From Stereum hirsutum FP-91666 SS1 (lineage: Eukaryota > Basidiomycota > Agaricomycetes > Russulales > Stereaceae): a stretch of 64,000 nt of DNA. The translations under genes were made by a program, and so were the position numbers. Below, piece after piece: positions 45,375 through 54,832 of the stretch (position 1 is the first letter of the stretch; every line of letters starts with the position of its first letter). The stretch is from the NCBI RefSeq assembly GCF_000264905.1, contig NW_006763140.1, positions 1,312,702-1,376,701 of the forward strand. Direction: 5' to 3'. The notes under the pieces are model-generated. The model saw nothing but the letters and a program-made list of their open reading frames with translations. It did no database searches and was not told the DNA's origin.

Positions 45375-46290
45375 TCAAGTGCGTTTCCGTGCAGGAGCGG
45401 GCTGCCATGATTGAGGTTGCCAGTCTTGATCTTTGCCGGTCTTCGGCAGTCCTGATCTTTTCGGTGTGGCGTAGCTAAGCTGCTGTGGAGGCGCTTCCGG
45501 GACATAGGGCTCTTCGACAGCGTTGGCTTGCGCGGTAGGCTCTGGTGTGGGTGATTGTTGGGAGAGGCCCACCTGCACAGAAGGTGTTGGTTGAGAAGAA
45601 ACGGGCGTGTTTCTTTCCTCCGAGAGTAGCAGTTGAGGTTTGGGCTGGGGCATGGCTGCGAGCTGTGCTTGGACGCGTTCCTGGGCTATCCGAGCTTCAA
45701 TAACTCTGGCATTGTGTAGAACGCGTTGTTGGCGGATAATATCGGCTTCGAGTTCCTACCGCACCAGACATTCAGTACCAAGGCCTATGTTTAGGATGAA
45801 TAGAACTGACCTCAATTGACGGAGGATCAGGCCGCGTATGTGACAGCCATGCAGACCATTGGACTGCACCGACGAGGAATATTAGACTCACAAGCTATAC
45901 GGTAAACTGAGGCGATTACGCACTTGGTAGTCTTCTCTGTCCACCTATATACGTCCACATGTCCGACCCATCCCTGTAAACCACCTTCCTCTTCGTTCTC
46001 GTGGTCATTGAAGCTGTTTTGCCCGCTGAGTCGACTGACTGGACGAGAGAAAAATAAACGCACTGTCTGCATTCGCGGGATACTCAAAGAATTTATTCCC
46101 TGCACAAAGGAACTCAGTCACCGACCAGGAAGAGCGCATGAAGGAGAGAGCATGATCCCACCGACCCTCAAGGTCTTTGCCAACAAAATAGGTCTAAGGG
46201 ATCATATAAGAACCAAAAATTGCACGCAGAGATATTCTAGCTCACGGGACGTCTGAAAGCTTGCCATACGCGTTTGAATACTAGAGACAT
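45375..46290 (-). CDS. Complex I assembly factor, NDUFAF2/NDUFA12-like
   Basis: A mitochondrial protein that assists late complex I assembly and resembles subunit NDUFA12. Exons read MSLVFKRVWQAFRRP, TYFVGKDLEGNKFFEYPANA, RTKRKVVYRDGSDMWTYIGG, QRRLPIQWSAWLSHTRPDPP, SIEELEADIIRQQRVLHNAR and then a Pro/Gln-rich tail ending in APARKRT. The signature G.DLEGN.FYE, R..RRVVY and P..W.AWL.HTR..PPT.EEL is the family core. Introns are about 60-100 nt. The long helical and proline-rich C-terminus is common in fungal members. The intron that follows ADS is inferred, because the donor gtttat is weak. A promoter of about 250 bases separates it from the next - gene. Confidence 0.9.
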
Positions 46291-46407
46291 ATTGCAAAGA
46301 GGATATTATGATGAGCAAGAGGAAGAGAGAGAGTCGGGTGGGGGTGCGCCGCTAGTCAAACCGATGGTATAATTGAATCAGATATTTTTCGCGGCACAAC
46401 CATGCAT

Positions 46408-46517
46408 GGCAAGATGGCCGAGCGGTCCAAGGCGTGTGACTCAAGCGAAAGCTTGCCTGAAAACATCAGGTTTCTCATCTTCGTATGAAGGCGCGAGTTC
46501 GAATCTCGCTCTTGTCA
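46408..46517 (+). tRNA. tRNA-Leu (CAA anticodon), intron-containing
   Basis: Acceptor stem ggcaaga / tcttgtc with one G-T pair and discriminator A, A box tggccgagcgg, anticodon context gactcaag, long type-II variable arm (ctcatcttcgtatgaa), and T arm gcgag-ttcgaat-ctcgc as B box. The intron lies after the base 3' of the anticodon. In the precursor the anticodon pairs with intron bases (caagc-gaaa-gcttg), as in yeast tRNA-Leu(CAA). The 3' half of the anticodon stem is tcagg, while the 5' half reads tgtga, so one position is a G-G mismatch. Confidence 0.88.
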
Positions 46518-46519
46518 TG

Positions 46520-46524
46520 TTTTT
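46520..46524 (+). terminator. Pol III terminator of tRNA-Leu
   Basis: A run of five T starts three bases after the mature tRNA end, as required for RNA polymerase III termination. Confidence 0.8.
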
Positions 46525-46825
46525 GCCATCTCAATGCAAGCAATACAAAGCTACCCTCACACACCGTTTAATTTTTGAAGCATTAGCCGGCGAGACCTAC
46601 AGGTGTTTCGATGGTATCATATTTTGGTAAAATTCCGGGCAGCAACAAGAAGCAGCAAAGATACATGGATGAAGGAGAATACAGGTGCTGACAACTCCGA
46701 GACTAGGACAAAACGAGACGGCAGGGCAAAAATACAAAACCACAGGGAAAATAAATAATCAACCACAAATTCAACGTACTTCATCTCAATCCACGATCAC
46801 CTCCGTCCAGATGCATACCTTCCCC

Positions 46826-49800
46826 TTAATGTTCGTCTGACTCACCCGACATATGCCCAGGATGGCTGAGCATCTCATAGACCTGTGACTGTTCTGCCTC
46901 ACTACTCCCGCTAGAATACCGTGGCTGTCCGCTCCCGGAGGCGGGGGAAGGCCTCAAGGGTGTATGATAGGACGTGCGAGGTCGCTTCGAGGTGCGCCGA
47001 GAAGTGTGGTCGGGTTCGGTGGGGCCGGGACGCGGTGCTGCATCGTAGTCAGATGATTCGTAGTCAGATTCGTCGTAGTCAGATTCTTCGTCGTCTGCGA
47101 ATGCGGACGAGTGACTACGTTTTGATTGTCTGGACTGCGAAGGCTGACCAGGGTGTGGCGGGGTACGGACAGGTGGCTGTTGAGAGCGGTGGGGCCCTTG
47201 AGGTTGGCGAGGATTAGGTGGGTGTTCGGAGCGACGACCTTGCGGTGGTCGAGGAAGATTTGAATGGGCGTCGGGCAGACGCTGCCTGGGTGGGCGGGCT
47301 GGTGTGAGGCGAGAAGGACTAGGAACAGGAGGAGCTAACAGTGGAGGCAATCTGGAAGGGCCAGCCTGTGGTGGTCGACGCGGGTCGGGGAGGCTGGACA
47401 CAGTGAGGTGATGGGAGGGGCCAGCTCCTGGTGGCACCGCGCGAGTAGACTGCTCAAATAGATAAGCTTTCACTTCCTCCAGGATCGTCTCATTTATTGG
47501 CCACTCGGGATATATGTTGGGTTCACCCTGCTGCATGCGCTCGCACCTAGAAGAGACATAACATCGAGAGAATGCACTGGGTTTAGCTGTATGACTACAA
47601 AGCATGAGGACCGTAAGGATACGCACCGCTCGGCCTCCATTTGATCCGAAGGTCGTTCATAGTCTCCACCACAAACTATATCATCGCACAAAGGCTCTTC
47701 ATCCTCATGTAACACCACCAGGACAAGCTTCTCTCCTTCCTCCTCGCTGCAATACACTCCTTCTGGGAGCGTATTAATGTGTCGCCTCCAGACCTGGGTG
47801 TACCAATTTCTTTTCCTTGGGGTCGGCAAGGCGCCAGTACTTCGCCCTTCCAGGAGGGCATCCAGCCGCTCACGGTCAGCGCGTGAAGCACGAAGCCGGT
47901 CGTTCAACTTCTTCAGATGCGCGTGCATTTGGGTCGCGATCTGCGGCAGCTCCGCGAGGACAGGGTTCACGGCTTCGTCGTCGTCGTCCACAATTTTGTT
48001 CATATATTGAAGGAGGTTCTCGACTTTCTTCACCATCGAGTCATCTTCTGCGAGATCGACGTCTGGATCCTCGCCACCAGCAGCCAGTGGAGGCACACCG
48101 GTGTCGATATCTTGTTGTTGCGGTTGCTGCTCAGAGGGCATTTCTGGAGCTGGACGTTGGGTTGGAGGAGGCCGCCGTGCCTCAGGTCGGGATTGGGGTC
48201 GTGGGAGGGAAGGCCGTGACTCATGGGTTGCTCCCTGTGAGGCTGGCGCAGATCCATGCACTGACGGCAGTCCTCTCAGATCATGGCTGCCTGCACAGAA
48301 ACCGTTTAAATTCTAGAGAGACAAGAGGAATAAGGAAACAAAGGCGAACCCAGAGCGAGAGCACCATCCTGCGTCAATGATCCTTCTAGATTCGCTCCGT
48401 TCTCCAGACGCTCTGCAGCGTTGAGGCCTATGTATGGAGCATTAAGGTCAACATTAAAGCTTGTATGAGCAGAGACACACGAGACGATAACATACCCGGA
48501 ATTTCCATGTCATCGATGCCAAATGGGTCTTCTGCGGGTGGGGCGGGCTGATCCCTGGGAGGTTCGTCTAGTTGCATCTCTGGCAAGACCTGTTTCTCGC
48601 GCCTACTCTCTATGAACGCAATGAATGTGAGATGTTGATGATCATGGAAGAGAGAGAAGAGAACCCACCTTGAACGTCTGAGCCACGGGCTTGCTCATTC
48701 GGCATCTCGTCTGACGGAGACTGGTGCCTGTCGTGGGCGAGTCTCAACTGCACAGATATAGACTCCCCAGAAACTATTTTAGATCAGTACAACTGCCAGA
48801 AATCTCATGATTGGACGAATAGGGATACACACCTTCAACACTGGACACCTGATACTCCCTGGGAGCAGGTCTACCATTGGCAGCACGGTACGCTGAGATG
48901 AGAGGGGTAGCTTGCGCCGGATCCAGAGAAACATCTGCGACCGGGTGCGAAGGTTCAGGTGAGGGTCTGCTCAGGCCCAGCGAAGCAGGCGAAGGCGCGG
49001 GTGATGGTGCGAAGATGCGATCTTTGGGTCGATGGGTACGGGGTGGCATGACTACAAATAGGGCAAAATAAGGATGTGGACGATAATCATGTTAGATAGA
49101 ACGCACCGAGTGACCGCCTAGAGGGAGGTGGAGACGCGAACGGATCAGCGTCCATTCTCCCCAAACGGAGCAATGGAGTGGTTGGGTTCGCTCTATGATC
49201 TCTCCCGGGCTGCTGGGGAGCGGCAGCGCCCAACGACGATGGCCCGGCGATGTCGCCTGGGGCTGTTGGAGACGGTAATGTTGGGGTTTGTCGAGGTGGA
49301 GGTGGTCGCTTCGAGCGAGTCGTTCGCGAGGTAGCTGGTTGCGTCGGGGGAACCGGAGTGTATCGTTGCCTCGAACGGGTAGTCCTCGAAGGACCTGGTT
49401 GTGTGGGGGGCATGACTACAAATATGGCAGAATAAAAATGTGAACGAGGAGTTTGTTAGATAGAACGCACCAAGTGCCCGTGTAGAGGGAGGTGGAGATG
49501 CGAACGCATCAACGTCTCTTCTCCCCAAACGGAGCAATGGAGTGGTTGGGCTCGCTCCATGATTGTTCTCGGGCTGCTGGGGAGCGGCAGCACCCAACGA
49601 CGATAGCCCAGCGATCTCGCCTGAGGCTGTTTGAGGCAGTGGTGCTGGGGTGTGTCGAGGTGGGGGTGGTCGCTTCGAGCGGGTCGTTCGAGACGTAGGT
49701 TGCGTCGTCGAGGAAACCGGAGTGTATCGTCGTTTCGAACGGGTAGTCCTCGTAGGACCTGGCTGTGTGGGTGCGTCCTCGTTCTCAATGCTGTGCCATG

Positions 49801-50044
49801 AGTCAATATGGGACAACAGGATAACGTCAAAGAGCAAGACGCACGGGACACCATCAGGACAGAGTTCGAGGAGTTGCCTTATTATGAGCGCAGATTTGCT
49901 GTTGGCCTTGATTTTATTGGCCTACAATGGTCACATACCAATGAGCATGTGTCGCTCAAAAAGGGTGATGCCAGATGTGACACGTACCTTTGCGATCTTT
50001 TGGAGCTCAGTGCGAGAAAGGGCTTGAAGGGTGTTGGAGTCCAT
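46826..50044 (-). CDS. SAP-like domain protein with long proline-rich disordered body
   Basis: The start MDSNTLQALSRTELQKIAKA with NKIKANSKSALIIRQLLELC is a SAP-like helix pair, similar to the N-terminus of NuSAP-type microtubule/chromatin proteins. Then come repeated basic motifs SRTTRSKRPPPPR, disordered Pro/Ser stretches, a helical segment (VKKVENLLQYMNKIVDDDDE; HAHLKKLNDRLRASRADRER), a block NWYTQVWRRHINTLPEGVYC and an acidic SDYDESDYESSDYD run near the end. At least ten exons. Two neighbouring exons with their introns (49046-49409 and 49410-49773) are tandem copies. Nuclear or spindle function is inference from the SAP-like part only. The ATG at 50044 begins the SAP-like helix. Confidence 0.75.
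49046..49773. repeat. Tandem duplication of 364 bp (exon plus intron)
   Basis: Two units, 49046-49409 and 49410-49773, start with gcatgactacaaata and include gttagatagaacgcacc and an exon coding on the - strand for TRTTRSKRRYTPV... or SRTTRSRQRYTPV.... They agree at roughly 85% of positions by eye. The reading frame is open through both copies, so the protein has two versions of the same exon. Confidence 0.85.
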
Positions 50045-50461
50045 GATGGTGGTGAGATATCAGATCAGATTGGAATTGGGCGACCAGGGGACGCTGTGGA
50101 AAGCAAGGGTTGAAAGAGAAGATGAGGCAGGTGGTGGTAGTGTGTCAAGAGAAGAAGAGACTGAAGTGTCGGCGTTCGTCAGTTTTATAGGCCAAAGGAG
50201 AACAAAAGGGCTTTGACCATCTAGATTCTAGATCTGTTGGGAACAATGGGAGTGGCCACAAAGGAGACACGTGGAGACAGATATGAAAACATAGGCACAG
50301 CCGCGGCCAAAGATGTGTTGTGTTATCCCCATTTGGACGCTGCTTTGTGTCGCATACGGAAATGGGCAGGTTCCCACTGCCTACAAGTGTAATTTAGTTA
50401 CATGGTACATTGGTTACAGTTACACATGTTTTGGAGCCCAAGATAAGTTGATATTATGTGT

Positions 50462-51416
50462 CTAACGTTGTGGGGGCCATAGCGTCAAAACAGCGTTCGA
50501 CGCCACAGGGCGGCCATATGGTGGCCACACTTTACGACAAAAACTCAACTGTACAGTTCCATAGCTATGGCCCGAGATACTCGGTGGATAGAGTGTCAGT
50601 GGTAAAAAGAACCGAGGAGCGGACTCACAATCATGGCTGCTCTCTTGGTCTTCGAGACGACCCATTGAGTATGACGAGACAACAACAGCCAAGCCTATCT
50701 CAACTCTTCGACGGGCCTCTTCGTCGATGAAAAAGTTGTATTCCGCAGGAAACAGCGCTCTTATGCTCACCAACTCAGGCTTCACCCAATCGAAACTCCA
50801 AATCCAAGTGGGGGACGAACTCGAAGCACCGCCTTGGCAAGAGCTTCCACGTTCAGATGTGGACGCCTCATCTATTGCAAAGGTACGAAGGGCGCGCCTG
50901 ACTGGTACGTGGTCATCCACTCCAGCAGCATACTCGAGGGTTTCGAGCTCGCGAAGCCGTCAGATGGACTTATTCCACTGGGGTGTAGAGGCGAAGTTCC
51001 GCGAGGGCGGCGGCAGAGGCGGCACCATGGTCCTGCGTACATGTAAGTGGGCTCCAATGCAGGCGGTGAGTGGTGGATAACTTACGAAGAAGATACTGCA
51101 TAAGTTAAAAACAATCATCTTACCCTCGATGAGCTGGTCACAAAGCAACAACTCGTCCCGGACGGTGTGTACGTGAAGGTGTTGGCAAGCCTCTATGAGA
51201 ACGCGGAATCTCGGCTTGAGGTTGGCGGTTGAAGGATGACTACGTACGACCGACCAGAACGAGGTGGAACCAAGGCACGAGGAGGTCTAGCGTGACGGGA
51301 GAAAGAGACGGATGTTCAATGCCAGTAGGATTTAGCTGAGGATAACTTGGGTTTATAGAGCCCAATGCAAGATAATCGAAGGGCTCCAATATCGCGGGGT
51401 GTGTACGGTAGAGGAC
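50462..51416 (-). pseudogene. Broken gene of unknown family
   Basis: Pieces in order on the - strand: YRTHPAILEPFDYLALGSIN and HPSLSPVTLDLLVPWF (51416-51250), then in another frame VRSHPSTANLKPRFRVLIEA and CQHLHVHTVRDELLLCDQLI, a 10-nt exon (51095-51086), TMVPPLPPPSRNFASTPQWN, an in-frame TGA at 50962-50960, then RLRELETLEYAAGVDDHVPV and FPAEYNFFIDEEARRRVEIG. Exon phases agree across the 10-nt exon. One frameshift near 51250 and the TGA (ATC TGA CGG, probably once CGA) break the frame. The text is clearly coding-like, but I do not recognise a domain. No certain start codon was found; an ATG at about 51453 with a donor may belong to it. Confidence 0.55.
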
Positions 51417-51637
51417 CTTGAATCGGTAATGGGGAATTGAGACGCACTAGTGGCCTCTCATCGCCAGTAATGAGCGGGAGATCGCAAATGGAAGTCGAGG
51501 CCTCTCTTATGAGATGGTGAAGAGCCTCTGCCCTCTATAAGGTGAGATAGCCTCGTTAAAGCCCCCGTCAGGTAACTTAGCCAATGGACTCGGAGAGCAG
51601 CGTAAGGATGCGTCATGCGTATGGAGTAGTTCTGAGG

Positions 51638-52240
51638 CTACATTACCGTAGTAAGAAGTTTCAGGCATGGAGAGATGAGGAAGGAGGGCTTGGATTCAGG
51701 CATGGGGAAACATGGAACTCGAAGGGTGCGCGGACGATGAAAGCAGAACACCGAACGCTCGAACGCTAGAATTTTGTGAGGATGGCTGGCGGTCAACAAA
51801 GAAGGGTAAAATATGAGTGGCCAGTGATTTCCTTCGAGACCAAAATACCACTGTAGTTGCACATCAAGAGTAAAAATGGCTTGAATGATTAACAAGTGAC
51901 TATCGAGACCCACGAAGAGAAGAAGAAGGGAAGGAAAGGAAGCAAGTTCGTTGCGAGCTGGCTTGAGGGTATCCGTCGGGGTTGCAATATAATTGTAGTC
52001 AACACTTTCGGGGATTGAAAAGATAACTGACTCAGCACCGCCACCCAGTGACGCTTCCTGCTCGCTTTCCATCCTCCCGTCATCACCCAGGCCATCCCCC
52101 TCGGTCCCTTCTCATCTTCCACGTTCACCAACACCTCTGTTCCACTCAATTGGAAAAAGTCTTTCCCTTCTTCTGCCGCTCTCGTCCTCAAATCCCTCGA
52201 AAGCGACCGATAATCCTCTAAGCGCACGCGCCCAGTTCGA
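51638..52240 (-). other. Coding-like fragment without start codon
   Basis: On the - strand 52227-52030 reads RLEDYRSLSRDLRTRAAEEG and GTEVLVNVEDEKGPRGMAWV, which is protein-like, but there is no ATG in frame and the frame loses this character after about 52040. It may be an internal exon of a gene antisense to the first NAB2 introns, or a remnant. Confidence 0.3.
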
Positions 52241-52265
52241 TAACTGACGTTTGTTGGGAATCAAC

Positions 52266-53772
52266 ATGCCCTTCGGTCTTACTATTGGTACGGAGCGAGC
52301 GACAGCCCTCCAGGTGCGTTCTTATTTGGAACTAAGTTATGTGGATGGCTTCGCTGACAGGAGCGATAGAACGCGATTCAAGATGAGCTCATCAAGCGGG
52401 GCTACAGCCCAGACGCCGGTTCGTATCTCTTTTCATCTCATCTATTCCTCTCCTTCTCTCGCCATTCGGTGGTCGGATACGATGGGATATCGTTGGATAG
52501 CGTTGGCAAAGCTCATGGCAGTTAAAAGCTTGCCCTCGGTGAAGGTCCCTTGTGTTGAGGACGTTTGTCACGGCGGGCACTCCAGCGCGTCCTTTTGATG
52601 GCGCATGACCCACTTTGAAGACGTTGCAGACCGTGAAGGGCTTAGGTTTGCCCACTCTCTCTCACTAAGCTGCATGTTTGGTGTGCCTCCGGCTCGTATC
52701 TGCGTCCATGCCGCCCAATATAACCTTAAGATTTCAGTAGCGAGCATTCACACTGCCTTCCTCATTGCCCACAGATCCCGTCATGGCCGAATATATCACC
52801 ATCATGATCATAAACAACAAGACTGCACCACAAATATCCAGCGAGTTGGAGGATTGTGAGTGAATGTCATGTGATGTCCGTAATAGCTGTTGCTAATTCG
52901 ATAATATAGTGATCGGCTCAGATTTTGGTATGCATCGTATCTCCTACGACCCCGTAAATGTATACTCATATTCTTTCTCAGACCGCAGTTTTACCGATTG
53001 GCTTTTTGCTGAAGCTGCGAAGGGCGCTCCTTCGGAGCTTATAGGCGACTCACAATCTGCGACTGAGACCCAGTCCACCCAACCATCCGAACCCGCTGCT
53101 CGCGACCCTCCCCCTCACATACCACAAGATGCGGCCCGTCGCAACCCCCCAAGCGGACCGCGTAACAGCGCCCCGATATATCAACAAGCCATGGCCCAAG
53201 CTCTTCCGTCTTCTTCCCCCTCCCAAAAACGATCAGCCTCCGCACGTTCACCTTCCCCCGGTGGTCACCCGCCGGCAAAGACGAGGCGGACTGACGTACC
53301 TGTTGGTCCGAGGGCAATGCTTCGTGATGGTGGAGCTCATAGCGGGAGCGGAGGAGGTTCAAGGAGCTTGATGGATCGTATTGGCGGCGCCGCTCCCGGA
53401 AACATGCACCACCAAGCTCACCACCGGAATAGCGGCGGCGGGTTCTCTCGTAGCGACGATATCCAAGCCCGCATCGACAATATCACCTCCGGTTCGCCCC
53501 TCGATCCCGCTGCAATGCAGGCGGCTATGCAGGGCGGCTTCATGCCTAACGGAATGGACATGAGCGCTGCTATGGGCATGGGTGCCAACCCTTTGATGTT
53601 GCAGGAGATGATGATGAACCAGATGGCGTTGATGGCGCAGATGGCGAATAGTCTGGGGATGATGAACGGTGGAGGATTCGGGCCGCAGGGTTTCCCTGGT
53701 ATGCCGCAGGATATGGGGATGTACGGCCAGCAGGGGATGAACGGATTCCCACAAGGAGGTCCAGGTCAGCAG

Positions 53773-53810
<38 letters not shown>

Positions 53811-54832
53811 CCAAGGTGGTGCCGGTGGAAGAGGCAGAGGTGCAGGAAGAGGAGGACGTGGATCTGGTCGAGGTCGAGGTGGTGCTTCCTCGGGAGGCGA
53901 CGACCATTCCACTCACCAACATGCCAACGAGGCTTCAAAACCATCCCTTGAACCCCGACCAAACGCTGCCATTCCTATCGTTGCCCCTACGCCTGTACTT
54001 CCCCAATCCCACCCGCAGCCTTCAAAATCTACCTTCGCTGTTCCAGAAAGGCCCTTGTCTCCGACTTTGTGCAAGTTCGCAATGAAGTGCACGAATGCGC
54101 ATTGTAGATGGGCTCATCCTTCGCCCGTCGCTACCGATCAGAGCGGTGTGGTCTTGAGCAACGAGGCGTGTGAGGCGGGCAGAAATTGTGTTGACAAGGA
54201 CTGCGTCAAGGGCCATGTTAGCCCTGCTGCCGTCAATCCTGCTCTCGGTGAGCTCGTTTTCTCTCATTTTCCCTTTTGGCTATCCTCACTGACTGTCATC
54301 TCGCCATCATCTAGCCGTGGAACACGTTCCGAAGAGCGCTCCGCCCGCACCTGTCTCGACATCCTCTCCTATCGCCTGCCGCTACGGCGCCTCTTGCACC
54401 CGTCAAGCCACAGGCTGCCCCTACCAGCATCCCGCCTCTTCCACAAAGCCCAATCACTTTGCCCAACAATGTCGGTTTGGAGCGGGTTGCACGCGTGCGA
54501 CTTGTCCCTTCCAACATCCTGAGGGACGCGTCTTGCCTGGTTCCTTCCATCGTGGTCTCTCGACCACCGGGCCCATGGTCAACGTCTCGACGCCGGCCAC
54601 TGGCTCCATTGGGGCATCCAGTCATCATCGTAGCATGACGTTCAATAACGCTGCTACAGGTGGTGTACCGAGTCGCGCGAGTACGGAGGGTTTGAGCGGG
54701 AAGGAGGATTTGGAGAAGAGGATGAAGGAGATCGAGGAGAAGAAGAGTGAGGCGGAGAGAATGGTCAAGGAGGCGGAGGATAAAGCTGCGGCTAAAGGTG
54801 GGGAGAAGCCTGCTGTCGCTATCACTGCATAA
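52266..54832 (+). CDS. NAB2: Nuclear poly(A) RNA-binding protein NAB2 (ZC3H14 type)
   Basis: Binds poly(A) tails in the nucleus, limits tail length and aids mRNA export. The exon order gives the canonical build: a PWI-like N-terminal domain (MPFGLTIGTERATALQ, NAIQDELIKRGYSPDAD, VMAEYITIMIINNKTAPQIS, DLIGSDFDRSFTDWLFAEAA), a disordered linker, a Met/Gly-rich part, a polyglutamine tract of about 14 residues (53767-53810), an RGG-type stretch (GRGRGAGRGGRGSGRGRGG), and C-x5-C-x4-6-C-x3-H fingers: CKFAMKCTNAHCRWAH, CEAGRNCVDKDCVKGH, CRYGASCTRQATGCPYQH and CRFGAGCTRATCPFQH. A charged C-terminal helix follows. Exon 1 is 52266-52313 and one exon is only 18 nt (52910-52927). The second intron (about 355 nt) is much longer than its neighbours. 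Confidence 0.95.
53767..53810 (+). repeat. CAG/CAA tract coding polyglutamine in NAB2
   Basis: A run of cag and caa codons in the coding frame. The same position in yeast Nab2 carries the QQQP region, so a Gln-rich tract here is expected, but the length is probably variable between strains. Confidence 0.9.

Noticed and set aside
52367..52369. TAG at the start of NAB2 exon 2 taken as a nonsense mutation
   Set aside because: The distal acceptor GATAG gives the conserved sequence without the stop, so the gene is intact; only the alternative acceptor is reported.
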